Shown here piece after piece: positions 42,804 through 54,939 of a stretch of 64,000 nucleotides of DNA. The notes below the pieces were generated by a model. That model was not told the DNA's origin, did no database searches, and saw only the letters and a program-made list of their open reading frames with translations. Each line of letters begins with the position of its first letter. Position 1 is the stretch's first letter. Both the position numbers and the translations under genes were made by a program. The stretch spans positions 26,037,249 through 26,101,248 of the forward strand of contig CM045735.1 in assembly GCA_024760905.1 (NCBI GenBank). Direction: 5' to 3'. This DNA is from Plotosus lineatus (lineage: Eukaryota; Chordata; Actinopteri; Siluriformes; Plotosidae).

Positions 42804-43204
42804 TATGGCAATTTATGTTTTAAATTGTCCAGTGACATTCTAAGTTAACCTAACTTTTTCAGTTTGCTTCCAGAATTTTTAATACAATCTGAACAAGACT
42901 TTATATTATAGTATGTGGAAAGTGACCCACCAAAAAGATATCAAAATTATTTTTCTACATTCACAAATTTTTAATTATTAAAATTACTGAGCAAATTTTA
43001 GTAGCCACCATGTTGAATGCAAAGTCTCTAACAATTAAAAAGTGCATCATTCTTCAGTTAGATTCAATTGAACACCCAAATTTGCACTGCTCATTGACAA
43101 TACTTCGTGGATGTTAAATATCCCGAATGGTACACCACTGGGCCGGAGAAAGGGAATTTGACCAGATAGCTTTCGATCCCACTCATAACTGCTTGCAGTT
43201 CTAA
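42804..43204. other. AT-rich stretch without recognised feature
   Basis: No open frame or repeat match was found between the SINE fragment and the L2-type 3' end. Confidence 0.45.
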
Positions 43205-44698
43205 TGTTCAATTCAATTTCAGCCAGTTTTATTTGTATAGCATGTTTCACAAGTGACACTGTTGCAAAGCAACTTCACATAATGAAACCTTTTAAAAAAG
43301 AATGTAAACATTGAAACATTTCTTCTGCAAACCCTACACATCCCGAATCCCACATGAGCGAACCCAGAGAGATAGCAGCAGTGAAAAATTCCCTCAGTTG
43401 AGATGAGGAAGAAACCTTGAAAGCAACTAGACTCAAAATGAAACCCATCTTCATTTGGGTGAAACCATACAAAAATACTAACCAAATAAGAAAATTTCAT
43501 TACAGTCCAACATGAAGTCTGGTTGGTTATACACAACTGTAAGTATGTAAGTAATTAATCACATAAATCAGCAAGAGTTTATATCACCAACAGTGAAAAG
43601 TCATCATCACAGTCTGAGTGCACATCTAGGTCCATATGGATCTGTATTAGCAGGAGCAAGGGGCTTCTAAGAGAAGCACTTTAGCCAGCAGCAGCACACC
43701 AGAATGAACCACAGGACTCAGAAAAAAGAAGGATCCGAAAGATCAAGATCACCAGCATCCCAGAAGCAGCATGTGTGCCACAGCCACAAGAAAGAGAAAG
43801 GAGGAGGATTGTCAGATGTATAGCCGCTCCCCGACTTTTTTAATTGGTTCCGGACGGCCGAACGTAAGTACATCCATAAATACTATTACTGTATCTCATA
43901 AAACACCCCAAATCAATTATTATAAACATCACATTGTGGAATATATCAACTATATCAAATATCAACATTAATTTCAAATAAATTAAATTCAAGCAAAATA
44001 ATTTCAAATAGATAAATTTTAATCAAATTCACTCATCAAATATCAAATACAGTATCAAATATAACCTTTAACATTCTCTATGATGCGATCTTTCTGCTTG
44101 TAAATGGTTCCTATGGTCGACGGATGGTCACTTTACATGAAGCTGAGAAGAGTCACTTTACATGACCTTTAAAACAGCCAATCAACGCTTATAATATATG
44201 AGGTGCTCAACACTGAAAGTAATTTACTTTTTTGTGTTTGAGAAAAAGCGCGGGTTTCACAGACTTCCGGTCTTTCAAGTGAGCAAGGGCGCCATTGAAT
44301 ACTGGTTTAGTAGACAACCTGCACTGATGTGAATCACCAGCAGAGCAGACAGTTCTCTTTCTTTTCTGGATTCGGGTTTTCATTCATTTTACAACTCTCT
44401 TTGCTTAACTGAGTATGCATGGTAGATTGCTCCGATCCAAGCAGATAGTTAATTCATCTCTGTGTATGAGACTTGCACCCATGCTAGCAGGCTTACGCTT
44501 CTGACCAACCATATTTGCTTAGGATTACAAAAGTCCAGAAAAACAGTGTAAACACAAAGATCACAGAGACGACGTCTTAACTCAAGGGTAACACGATATA
44601 TAAGTGATATATAAAACAATGTATATATAACTGAACTGGGAAGAAGGAGGGGCACGTTGTCTGTCATTTGTAAACAATGGACGCAGCATCATTACGTC

Positions 44699-46327
44699 AT
44701 TGCAGAGAAATAGAGATGGGAAGGACGTGCAGCAAGTTAGATTGATAAAGGACAGAGAGGGAAATGTATTGACTGATGACAGAAGTGTGCTGGGAAGATG
44801 GAAAGAGTATTTTGAAGAGCTGATGAATGAGGAAAATGAGAGAGAAAAAAGAGTAGAAGAGGTAACCATTGAGGAGCAGGATGTAGCAAAGATCAGTAAG
44901 GGTGAAGTGAGAAGGGCATTGAACTACCTCTCCTAGACACTTGATTTTCTGACAAGGACATTCAACAAGGTACTAGAGAGTGAGCAGATGCCGGAGGAGT
45001 GGAGGAGAAGTGTGCTGGTGCCCATTTTTAAGAACAAGGGAGACGTGCAGAGTTGCAGCAACTACAGAGAGATAAAGTTGATGAGCCATACGATGAAGTT
45101 ATGGGAAAGAATAGTGGAAGCTAGACTAAGGGCAGAGGTCAGCATTTGTGAACAACAGTTTGGATTCATGCCAAGAAAGAGCACCACAGATGCAATGTTT
45201 GCCTTGAGGATGTTAATAGAGAAGTACAGAGAAGGTCAGAGGGAGCTACATTGTGCCTTTGTGGATCTGGAAAAAGCATATGACAGGGTGCCAAGAGAAG
45301 AACTGTGGTATTGCATGAGGAAGTCTGGAGTGGCAGAGAAGTATGTTAGAGTGGTGCAGGACATGTATGAGAGATGTAAGACAGTGGTGAGGTGTGCTGT
45401 CGGTGTGACCGATTTAATTCAAGGTGGAGGTGGGACTGCATCAAGGGTCAGCTCTGAGCCCCTTCTTGTTTGCTATGGTGATGGACAGGCTGACAGACGA
45501 GGTGAGACAAGAATCTCCATGGACTATGATGTTTGCAGATGACATTGTAATCTGTAGTGAGAGCAGAGAACAAGTGCAGGAAAATCTAGAGAGGTGGAGG
45601 TATGCCCTGGAAAGGAGAGGAATGAAGGTTAGCCTCAGAAAATCAGAATACATGTGTGTGAATGAGAAGGACCCAGGAGGAACGGTGATGTTACAGGGAG
45701 CAGAGATAACGAAGGTGGAGGATTTTAAGTACTTAGGCTCAACAATCCAGAGCAATGGAGAGTGTGGAAAAGAGGTGAAGAAGCGTGTGCAGGCAGGCTG
45801 GAATGGTTGGAGAAAAGTATCCGGTGTGATGTGCGATAGGAGAGTGTCAGCAAGAATGAAGGGAAAAGTGTACAAGATGGTGGTGAGGCCAGCGATGTTG
45901 TATGGCTTAGAAACAGTGGCGCTGAGGAAAAGGCAGGAGGCAGAGCTGGAGGTAGCGGAGATGAAAATGTTGAGGTTCTCTCTGGGAGTAACGAGGATGG
46001 ATAGGATCAGAAATGAGTATATCAGAGGGACAGCCCACGTAAGATGTTTTGGAGACAAAGTCAGAGAGGCTAGATTGGGATGGTTTGGACATGTACAGAG
46101 GAGGGATAGTGAGTATATTGGCAGTAGGATGCTGAGGTTGGAACTACCAGGCAGAAGGCCTCGAGGAAGACCGAAGAAGAGATTTATGGATGTGGTGAAG
46201 GAAGACATGAAGGTCGTTGGAGTCAGAAAAGAAGATGCGGAGGACAGGGTGAGGTGGAGGCGGATGATTTGCTGTGGCGACCCCTGAAGGGAGCAGCCGA
46301 AAGTAAAAGAAGAAGAAGAAGAAGAAG
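44699..46327 (+). mobile_element. RTE-4: 5'-truncated RTE LINE with 11-bp target duplication
   Basis: The copy starts in the linker region and ends in (AAG)n. The duplication ATCATTACGTC flanks it (44688-44698 and 46328-46338), so it is an ordinary 5'-truncated LINE insertion into MITE DNA. Confidence 0.92.
44700..46287 (+). pseudogene. RTE-4 reverse transcriptase and C-terminal domain
   Basis: The best-preserved RTE RT in the window. 44988-45542 carries [20 protein letters not shown] and [15 protein letters not shown]. 45424-46287 carries [64 protein letters not shown]-type GWFGHVQRRDSEYIG and the ICCGDP end. One frame change near 45415 splits the two. At 44924 a deletion and an 18-bp inversion remove the [10 protein letters not shown] region. 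The endonuclease is absent. Confidence 0.9.
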
Positions 46328-46872
46328 ATCATTACGTCCGCGTACTATGTAGGTACGTCGAAACTCAAAATTTGACAATTTTTTTTTTGAAAAAAAAAAC
46401 AAAACAAAACATAAAACGGATGAAAGTAAGTCGGGGAGTGTCTGTACTCATAATAGTGTAATGGTACCAGAATTGTTTATATATAATAGAATTTATTATT
46501 GCTGAGTGCAAACAATGACTTTGGCATGACTGATTATGGCAACATAACTAAAAGAGAGAACCAGACAGGAAGGAAGGCATGAGGGGATCCTGTTCCACTC
46601 CACATGGACCTTGGTGAGCATGTAGAATGAGGGAGTGACAGCGTCCAAACATAACAGTATACCTGAACTCTATATCTGAGAACCCCCAGATCAGCTCTTT
46701 TACCTAATAAAAGGCTATTAACAAAATGCTTGAATTAAAAGTGAGTTTTCAGCCTAGTCTTAAAAACAGACTGTGTCTGAGTCATATTCTTTAACTGGAA
46801 GGTCACTCTATAACCGTGGGGTTTTGTTAGAAAAAACTCTGCCCTCTGCAGTAGTCTTCATTATTCGAGGTA

Positions 46873-47352
46873 CAGGAATCCTTCACTTTCCATGGTTAAG
46901 TGGGACCAAGATCCCCACAAGACCACCGAATTCCTCGAATAGGAACCCCCCCCCGACTGACGTATACACATGTATGTGTATATAATATCTATAAATACAT
47001 ATTCAATGATATAAATGATTATAATAATAATTAAACATGAAAAAATAATGCATACGATGTAAATAAAATATAAATACACACACGCACGCAGGTGTGTGTG
47101 CACGCACTGATGCGCACCTCACAACAATGTAACTAGTTTTGATGAGAGGTTTTGGGCTGTTTTTTGTTTGTTTAGGGTTTTTGCTTTTTGATTTTGCATA
47201 ATTGGCCTTATTTTTGTTACATTTTCCTTAACTTTTTCCCCTTTTCTTTCTTAATTTCTTTATTTTATTAATTTGATGATTTTTTTTTTTTTTTTAAACC
47301 GCGATGCACTGAAGCCACTTGAATTGAAGCGCAAAGTAGTGAGGGATCCCTG
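46873..47352. mobile_element. Pogo-like MITE
   Basis: The ends CAGGAATCCTTCACTTTCC (46873) and its inverse AGTGAGGGATCCCTG (47352) are flanked by TA (46871-46872, 47353-47354). It is about 480 bp, AT-rich and non-coding, and shares its sequence with 3292-3713. The style resembles Tigger-derived MITEs. It sits inside the L2-type 3' end. Confidence 0.82.
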
Positions 47353-47465
47353 TACAGTATTACTAACAGCATGCATATTTTGATCTAAAAAAGGTGTGCT
47401 AGATCATAACCTCAAGAAGTTCTCTAGGATAATGTGACATGAGACTACTAAGTGTTTTACAAATT

Positions 47466-47803
47466 CATTTAATGTTCATTTTCCGAACCGCTTAATCCTA
47501 ATTAGGGTTGCGGGGAGGCTGGCACCCATCTCAGCTCTGCGCAATGGCAGAGTTCATCTTGGACATCTCACCAGGCCATCACAAGGTAGAGAGACACTGA
47601 TGGCAAACCCAGTGGTCGTTTCTTTACAAATGACAGCAAGGGCACTTTTACATGCCCACAGGCAGTGAGAGACATTGCTGGCATTTGATAACCCAATTAG
47701 CTGCACTAGGAGAACAGCAGTGACAACTTGGTGAGCGTGGACTTCGAACTCTCAACATTTAGTTCAGTAAGTAAGCAATGTACCACCAGACCACCACTGC
47801 CAC
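47466..47803 (-). mobile_element. SINE-A, near full length
   Basis: It runs from the tail (ATGTTCATTTTCCGAACCGC) to the head (CGAACTCTCAACATTTAGTT, CCACCAGACCACCACTGCC). The B box is degraded (CTTCGAACTCTC). Confidence 0.85.
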
Positions 47804-47929
47804 TGCTTAATAGTTTAAAATTAGTCATTTATGTCTGATTCAAAATTTAATTGTGAACTAGTGCATTGTTAATAATATTGGGGTAGATATGCTACCCGGT
47901 TCTTGTAAGAAGTCTTGCTGTATTCTGGA

Positions 47930-49372
47930 CTAACTGTAGCTAAACAAGTTAACATAGGGGGCCACAAAGATAGCCCTTCACACAGCCCTCACACACGTAG
48001 ACATCCTGTCCGTAGACTTCAGCTCCACTAGTAAGACAGTCCTATCACATAAACTTTTTCAGAAGCTGGGCAATCTGGGCTGAGGGAGATCACTGCGCAC
48101 CTGGATATACTATACTTTCTCAGCAACAGATCTCAGAACATGAAGACAGGAGAACACCTTTCCTCTACTCTCATCCTGAACACAGGAACACCACAAGGCA
48201 GTGTGTTCTTAGAACCCTGCTCTTCTCCCTCTTCACACATGACTGTTCCCTCACTCACACCAGCAACACCATCTTCAAATTCGCTGATGACACCACCGTC
48301 ATAGGTTTGATTATGAGTCAGCCTACAGTAAAGAGTTCTGGCATCTGCAGCAATGTTGCAACAATAACTTGGAATTTAACATATCCAGAACCAAGAAGAT
48401 GATAATAGACTTCTGGAAATCGAAACAAACTGAGCACTCTACATTGATGGAGAGGCGGTGGAGAGGGTGGACTGCTTCAAGTTTATTGGAGTCCACATCT
48501 CTGCTAACTTCACCTGGACAACAGACATCTCCTACCAGGTGGGGAAAGCACAACAAATGATGTACTTCCTCAGAAAGCGCCGACAAGCTGGTTTACCATG
48601 ACTCCTACAGACAAACTTTTACCTATCCGCCATTAAGAGCCTCCAGACCTACTACAGTACAGTGTGTGTCAGTAACTGCAGAGGACAGGATAGCCTTGCA
48701 GCAGGTTGTGAGGACGGCAGAGCGGGTGATTGGAACCACAATACCATCCCTCAGTGACATTTACACTGACAGACTTCAGGGGAGAGCCAGTGGAATTATC
48801 AGGTATGTTACATACCTTGGACACCCTCTTTTCTTCCCTCTACCCTCTGGAAAAAGGCACAGGACACTAAAAACTAATATACTAAAGAACTTTTACCCAC
48901 AAGCTGCTAAACATGTAACACCACTATCATCACACACACTGACTGAATAAACATCATTCAAACCACCTTCCTGGACAGTGCAATACTCATGTTTAAGTTT
49001 CAAGTGCAATATTCAAGTTTAGAGCTGGTCTGGAATATAATAACATTTTAGCACCATGCACCTCATAAAAGCTTTATTTCTTACCCAGTGTATATCAGGT
49101 ACCTTTGACAGATCATTCACCCTTCTGTGTATGTGTGAATAGGTGTGAATAAGTGAATAGATATATAGGTGTGTATATAGGATAGATGTATGTATATGTG
49201 TCTGTGTGCACATATATGTGTATGTAGGTATAAGCACATGTAGAGCACATGCATATGTATAGTTCCTTAGTTGTCTTTTGTGCACTTTCTTTTGTAATTG
49301 CTGCTAAACAAGGAGCTGCTAAACTGATTTTCATTGTGCATGCAACAGTGACAATAAAGATTTCTTATCACA
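47930..49372 (+). mobile_element. CR1/L2-group (Rex1-like) LINE, 5'-truncated
   Basis: It runs from mid-RT to a 3' end CAGTGACAATAAAGATTTC, a terminal form common on such LINEs. The 3' untranslated part contains degenerate TATG/TGTA repeats (49120-49260). Confidence 0.75.
47955..48950 (+). pseudogene. CR1/L2-group reverse transcriptase fragment
   Basis: With frame changes the readings include LNTGTPQGSV (about 48180), LFTHDCSLTHTSNTIFKFAD (about 48229) with the FADD box at about 48280, KKMIIDFWKSKQTEHS, FIGVHISANFTWTTDIS, and LQQVVRTAERVIGTTIPSLS with LPSGKRHRTLKTNILKNFYP near the C-terminus. These are the fingers-to-C-terminus blocks of a Rex1/CR1-like RT. The first catalytic Asp region (VDFSST-type, about 48016) is broken by a stop. 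At least four frame changes make it dead. Confidence 0.78.
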
Positions 49373-49419
49373 TATCTTTATGCACCTATGAGAACATCCA
49401 GATAATAATTAATTACAAA

Positions 49420-49700
49420 GTTTTTCCACATTATGCAGATCCAAGGCCAGAGAGCAGTCAAACAGGCTAATCTGAGCATCTGGTAGTTGCACAGAGTCAT
49501 CAAGGTGACTTGGTGTTAAACCCAATGAGTATGCATTATTATCATTAAATGAAGCTATACCCTCCCGAATATCGGTTTGTTTTGGGTTTTTTTTCCATTT
49601 CCATATACTGTATTTATCCTGTGAAGGGAAATTATTTACTCTGCATTTAACCCATTCAAAGTGAGCACAAAATATCAGAGCAGTGGGCTGCCACACACAT
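49420..49700 (-). repeat. Unclassified fish-type repeat
   Basis: It contains CTGTGAAGGGAAATTATTTA, CATTTAACCCATTCAAAGTG and GCAGTGGGCTGCC blocks that I recognise as a common interspersed fish repeat, without being able to name the family. No promoter boxes or target duplication were seen. Confidence 0.4.
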
Positions 49701-49734
49701 TAGGGGCCCTCTCCTGGTTTAAATCTTTTAATTG

Positions 49735-49905
49735 ACATTATCAATCTGTAGATGAAAATGGTAATTTTTCTGTACATGCTAATGTTAAGTTTGGTGTTTT
49801 ACAATGTTATGTCTTAGGCCTGTTGCCTATTTCTCTGTACATGCTCCCCTTGGGTAATATAGTATTAGCTTTCTTTAGGTACCCCAACACATGTTTTGTT
49901 TTATA
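49735..49905 (+). pseudogene. L2 reverse transcriptase scrap
   Basis: A short reading (FYNVMS-type start, then GLLPISLYMLPLGNIVLAF) matches the VLGPLLFSLYMLPLGNI block of L2 RT. The neighbouring catalytic region is not recognisable. Confidence 0.6.
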
Positions 49906-50385
49906 TAAAAATCTTGCATATAACAGTCAATCTGAAAGGATAGGGGGCACAGAAAATGGTACCTCATCTATTAAGATACCATTATTGGTTCAAAAGTTAC
50001 ATTATTTTAAACGTTTTCATGATGGTATCGTTTTATGGTCCATTTTACACTAAAATGGCCAAAATTACATTTTCAATACATTTAATTTTTTTTCTATTTT
50101 TTAAGTTATTATATGCATGTTAAATTACAAAATTTCACTGCTATAAATGGGGGTGGGCGGTGGGGGATAATCATGTTTTCACTTGTCAAAATAGTGAGTT
50201 GCCAAATGCATCATGTCTGAACTGTTATATAGCTTAAAAATTTCCTTTTTATCAATTAAATTTAATTAATTAACAGTAAATTTATTTCATGACTTCTACT
50301 AATTACAATAAAGTTTTAACAACCAACTGGATAAATAATGCTTAGTACACCTGGTCACTCTACTATCTATATAAAATATTTAATA
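49906..50385. other. AT-rich stretch without recognised feature
   Basis: No coding frame or repeat match was seen before the left end of the TTCCG element. Confidence 0.5.
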
Positions 50386-51636
50386 CCCCCATTTCACGGG
50401 GCACGGCCGACTCGCGGAAGCAAAAATGTCGTAAGTTGTTCCGTCATCTTCCGTGTCCTTCTGTATGATTCTGAACATATTCCTCTGCTTCTGACAGGCC
50501 AAAATCTTCCGCGAACATGTTCAAAAGCACTTTTACGGAAATATCTTCCGACAATGTTCTCTTTGGTTCCCCAGTCATTCCGCAAACTTTCCATCATTGC
50601 CTCAAATGTTCCTTGATCATTCCTTTTATTCGACAGTGTTCCTTAATTGTTCCGCGAGCCTTCCCTCCTCTTCCAGGTGGCCAAAAGTGGCCACAGAATC
50701 CCCACAGAATACTCCCAGGGGGTTTGCGGAATACATGCGGAACATTTGCGGAATGGTTGCAGATAACACAGAAGACTTGCGGAACACTCAAGGAAGTCAC
50801 TTTCACTATAAATTATTCCAGTTCATTCATTTTTTTCTGTTTTCCTGTTCATGTAATAAAGTTTTAAAGTTATAATCACTGTGGTTTGGACTTGTGTGCA
50901 TGGTTTTTAGTCTGGAATTATTTATTGAGGTGCAAATAAAGGAACGTATTGATATTATTGATATTAAACATATTAACATGTGTTAAATTTTAAATTTATT
51001 GTCAATTATAAGCATATTACACATTAGAAACATATGGTAAATTACAATTATGTTAAAATTTAAATTTATTGTACATTATAAGCATATACATTATAAACAT
51101 ATAGTATGAATGAGAGGATTAGCTTGCTTGGTCGATTCTGCTTATTTATAGGCAAAATCATGAGCAAATCCTTTCATCTTTGCCGATTTTTCCTCGTTGA
51201 AATGTGGTTACGCTGGGTATTCCTCAATCATTCCTTAGTCATTCCGTGTTGAATGTGAATGTTCCGCCTTCATTCCGCCTGTTCCTTTATCCTTCTGTAG
51301 CTCTTTCTTCTAAAATGGAGTAGTGCCATAGTTGTTCCTCGAGTGTTCAGTGCTTTAGGTGAATGTTCCATGAATTATCCAAAGGTTTTCCATTGCAATC
51401 CACACTGGTTCCTAAGGTAATCCAAACGCATTTACGTATGTATTCCGACATTGTACTGTGGTCTTTCCGTGTCTTTTTCTGCACAGTCCGTGAACGTTCC
51501 AAAGGTGTTCCGAGGGTACAATTTACCGTAGGTTTTTGACCCATTTTCTATGCAAAAATGCCGAAGCTCCTCCATAGAGTGCGTTCTGCGCCTTTCTGCC
51601 ACGATCATTGCATTCCACGCTCCAGTGAAATGGGGG
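50386..51636 (+). mobile_element. TTCCG element, copy A: full length with 14-bp inverted ends
   Basis: About 1.25 kb, bounded by TACCCCCATTTCAC (50384-50397) and its exact inverse GTGAAATGGGGGTA (51625-51638). The left arm (50386-50800) is dense in TTCCG and, after about 50690, in GCGGAA on the same strand. The centre (50800-51105) is AT-rich with two tandem copies of a TTTAAATTTATTGT unit. The right half (51105-51636) has TTCC or TTCCG about every 10-20 bases. No open frame of note is present. A TA or TTAA target is possible. I cannot assign it to a known superfamily. Confidence 0.75.
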
Positions 51637-51660
51637 TATAAGTTTTAAATCTAACTTTCG

Positions 51661-51980
51661 ATTCATTCATTCAATTTCTGAGCCGCTTAATCCTAATTAG
51701 GGCTGCGGGGAGGTTGGCGCCCATCTCAGCTGACTCTGGGCTAGGGCAGAGTACACACTCTGGACAGCTCACCAGGCCATCGCATGCTGACGGCTATGCA
51801 GCTTGCTCTTGACAAAAGTCAGCAAGAGTCTTTTTCATGCCTCATACCCTAGATGGTGAGAGACACGGCCGGTCTTTGACAGTTAGCTGTACTGGGGGGA
51901 AAGCACTGACAATCTGTTCAGAGTGGGGTTGAACTCCCAGCCTTAGGATCATTGAGCCACCACCAGGCCACCACTGCCCC
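51661..51980 (-). mobile_element. SINE-A, near full length
   Basis: It starts with an (ATTC)n tail and TCTGAGCCGCTTAATCCTAA, passes through the body and ends at the head GGCCACCACTGCCCC. A few bases are lost around the B box (GGGTTGAACTCCC). Confidence 0.87.
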
Positions 51981-52245
51981 ACTTTCAATTCAATTCAATT
52001 TTATTTGTACATGCATAGTGCATTTTAAAATTGACAATGTTGCAAAGTAGCTTTACACAGTTAAACAGTAAAAGTAGGTTCTTTCAATGTATGAGATAAT
52101 TTAAATATTTCCTATAACCCCTAAACATCCCAAATGAGCAGTCCCACAGCGATGATGGTAAGGAACAACTCTCTCAGTAGATGCAAAGAAGAAACCTTGA
52201 GAGGAACCAGGCCCAAAAAGGAAATCCATCTTGATTCAAATGAAT

Positions 52246-52293
<48 letters not shown>

Positions 52294-52648
52294 CCATTAC
52301 ACTATGATGAGTGTACCTAACAACATTTCATAATACTGGAATGGAAATAGAATTTTTTTTTTTTTTTTGCTCCGTGCAAGCAGGGACTCCGGCATGACTG
52401 GCTATGGCAACATAACTAAAAGAGAGAGAACCAGGAAGAAGGTAGACACAAGGGCACCCTGTGGCATTCGGCAATCAGCCACTGTCAAACGGACCTGGAT
52501 GAGCATATAGAGTGCAAGAGCAACAGCATCCCAACATCATAGTTTACCTGAACTCTGCCTGAGACCCCCTGATCTGCTCCTTTATGTAAGAAAAGGCCAT
52601 TAACAAAATGCAGCAGTATACAAATTTAAAAACAGAGATTGTGTCTGA

Positions 52649-54720
52649 GACATCATCATCATCATCATCTTCCTCAACTTAATCCGGGACAGGGTTACGG
52701 GGACAGCAGCCTAAGCAATGAGGGCCAGACATCCCTTTCCCCAGCCACTTCCTCCAGTTCTTCCGAGGGGCGCCGAGGTGTTCCCAAACCAGTTGAGAGA
52801 CGTAATCCTTCTTTTTCGGGTGGGCTGAGTGTGATTCCAGAATAATTGGAACACACCTTCTGGTCCATCTTTTTGTAAAGGGGATCTCATCTACCCCTGG
52901 TGCCTAACCACTGAGGAGCTTTTGGACTACCTCAGTCACCTCAGCTTCAGTGATGGATGGACCATCACCCAAACCCCCAGGGTCTTTCTCTTACTTGGAG
53001 AGTGTGTTGATGGGATTTAGGACGTCCTCAAAGTATTCCTTCCACCCCTGACAACAATCCCAGTCAAGGTGAGCAGCTCTCCACTTCCACTGTAAACAGT
53101 ATTTGTAGAGAACTGCTCCCCCCCTCCTGAGGCATTGGATGGTGGTTCAGAACCTTTTTGAGGTCAACTGATAATTGCTTTTCAGGCCCTCACCGAACTT
53201 TTCCCTTGCCCAAGATTTTGCATCAGTGATAGCTCGGGCTGCAATGTTTGGCCTGCTGGTACCTGTCTGGTGCTTTGGGAGTCCTACAGGCCAATAAGAT
53301 CCAATAGTTCTCATCTTTCAGCTGGATGGCCCTTTCACCATAGGTGTCCACCATCTGGTTTAGGGCTTGCCACCATGACAGGCACCCATTACCTTCTGGC
53401 CACAGCTATGGGCTGCCCCCTCACCAAGGGGGGCACGAAACATGGCTCATTCAGATTACATATTACTGGCCTCCATTGGGACTTGATTGTAGCTCTGCGG
53501 GAGGTGGGAGTTAAAGGCCCTTCTGATAGGAGACTCAGCCAGACCTTCCTAGGAGACCCTAACTACATACTTGGGCCTGTCAGGACTGGAGGGCAGCCTC
53601 CCCCGTCATCTGAGTCAGTTCACCACCAGGTGGTGATCGGTTGACAGCTCAGCTCTTCTCTTCCCCTGAGTGTCCAGAACATGCAACTGCAATTCTGGTG
53701 ACATGACTACAAAATCAATCAGCGAATTGTGGTCTAGGGTCTCCTAGTGCCAAGTGCACTTATGGACAACCTTATGTTTGAACATTGTGTTTGTGGTGGA
53801 CAAACTGTGTTGAGCACAGAAGTCCAATAAAAAACACCATTCGAGTTCAGACTGGAGAGGCCGTACCTACCAATTACACCTTTCCAGGTCACACTATCAT
53901 TGCCCACATTGGCATTGAAGTCTCCAACAGCAATGAGGGAGTCTCCAGGAGTAGTGTTCTCCAACACACCCCCAAAGATTCCAAGAAGGTTGGGTACTCT
54001 GAACTGTCATTCATTAAATGCTGTCATAAGCACAAACAACAGTCAGGACCCATCCCCACACCCAAAGTCAGAGAGGGAAGCTACCCTTTTCGTCAACTGG
54101 GGAAAATGCAACCATGTGAACACCGAGACAGGGGCAATAAGGATGTCCACATAGGCTCACCACCTCTCCCCATGAGCAACTACAGAATGGAATAAGGTCC
54201 TGCCTTTCTCAGGATAGGTGGTTCCAGAGCCCAAGCCCTGCGTTGAGGTGAGTCCGACTATATCTAGTTGGTATCTCTCCACCTCACGCACCAGCTCAGG
54301 TTCCTTCCCTACCTGATAGGTGACATGGATTGCCAAGGCTTCCACCCATCTCACACTGCACCCATCCCCTATAGCCCCTCCCACAGCTGGTGGGTTCATG
54401 GGAGGGTGGACCCAGGTCTCATTTTCGGGTTGGGCCCGACTGGCCTCCATGGGAAGAAGCTCGATCACCAGGTGCTCAGCTTTGAGCTTCTCCCCCACAC
54501 CTGGCTCTAGGGGGACCCCAGTAACTTGCATCCAGGCATGGGAGAAAGTGTACTTTTATGTTTCTCCATCGGGGTTTTTGAACCGTGTTTCGTATGGACC
54601 TTCATCTAGGACCTGTTTGCCTTGGGTGACCCTACTAGGGGCTAAATGCCCCCAACAACATAGCTCCTAAAATCATGAGGACACACAAACCCCTTCACCA
54701 TGATAAGGTGGCGATTAAAG
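52649..54720 (-). mobile_element. Rex3-3: Rex3-type LINE with large RT deletion
   Basis: The 3' end is a (TCA)n run followed by CTTAATCCGGGACAGGGTTA. At about 52810 it jumps from the last 150 bp to the RT N-terminal linker, losing most of the RT. The endonuclease and the 5' leader follow, up to GATAAGGTGGCGATT at 54717. It is inserted in the L2 3' untranslated region. Flanking duplication is not clear. Confidence 0.85.
52820..54600 (-). pseudogene. Rex3-3 endonuclease, RT deleted
   Basis: Minus-strand frames give LIAVGDFNANVGNDSVTWKG (53734-53967) and the upstream endonuclease start HVTYQVGKEPELVREVERYQ, with the usual TWNVTSL changed to HVTYQV. The LLNPINTLSK-type linker lies at about 52980-53050. 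Neither RT catalytic block remains, and several stops are present. Confidence 0.82.
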
Positions 54721-54939
54721 GAGACCTGGTAAAGGCATTAACTGTGAGGCTTTGAAAGAGAAGCTCTGCCCCCTGCAGTAGTATTATTCGAGATATCACA
54801 AAGCATTCCGCACTTTTTGATCTTAGGGGGAGTGCCAGGTCATAAGCGACTAGAAGCTTCTAAGATAATGTGGCTCGAGACCATTAAATACTTTAAAGAA
54901 GGCTACACAAGTGATATTTTCTACATGACCTTCAAATGA

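Larger units (their letters stand above)
43821..46444. mobile_element. Pogo-like MITE containing RTE-4
   Basis: The ends TAGCCGCTCCCCGACTT (43821) and its inverse GTCGGGGAGTGTCTG (46444) are flanked by TA (43819-43820, 46445-46446). The CTCCCCGACTTAC-type end is known from Tc1/mariner (pogo-like) MITEs of fish. Without RTE-4 it is about 1 kb and has no transposase frame. Confidence 0.78.
43205..47462 (-). mobile_element. L2-type LINE 3' untranslated region split by two MITEs
   Basis: The minus-strand 3' end starts at an AATTC-rich tail (43211) and TTTTATTTGTATAGCATG and continues in three pieces: 43205-43818, 46447-46870 and 47355-47462. The pieces align in order with the uninterrupted blocks of the L2 copies at 51982-52648 plus 54731-54900 (CTGTGTCTGAG, CTCTGCCCTCTGCAGTAGT, TTTTGATCT blocks). 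No coding region is kept. Confidence 0.8.

Noticed and set aside
50690..50720. A regulatory palindrome (two GTGGCC units)
   Set aside because: It is short and lies at the turn between the TTCCG and CGGAA parts of the element; no reason to treat it as an independent site.
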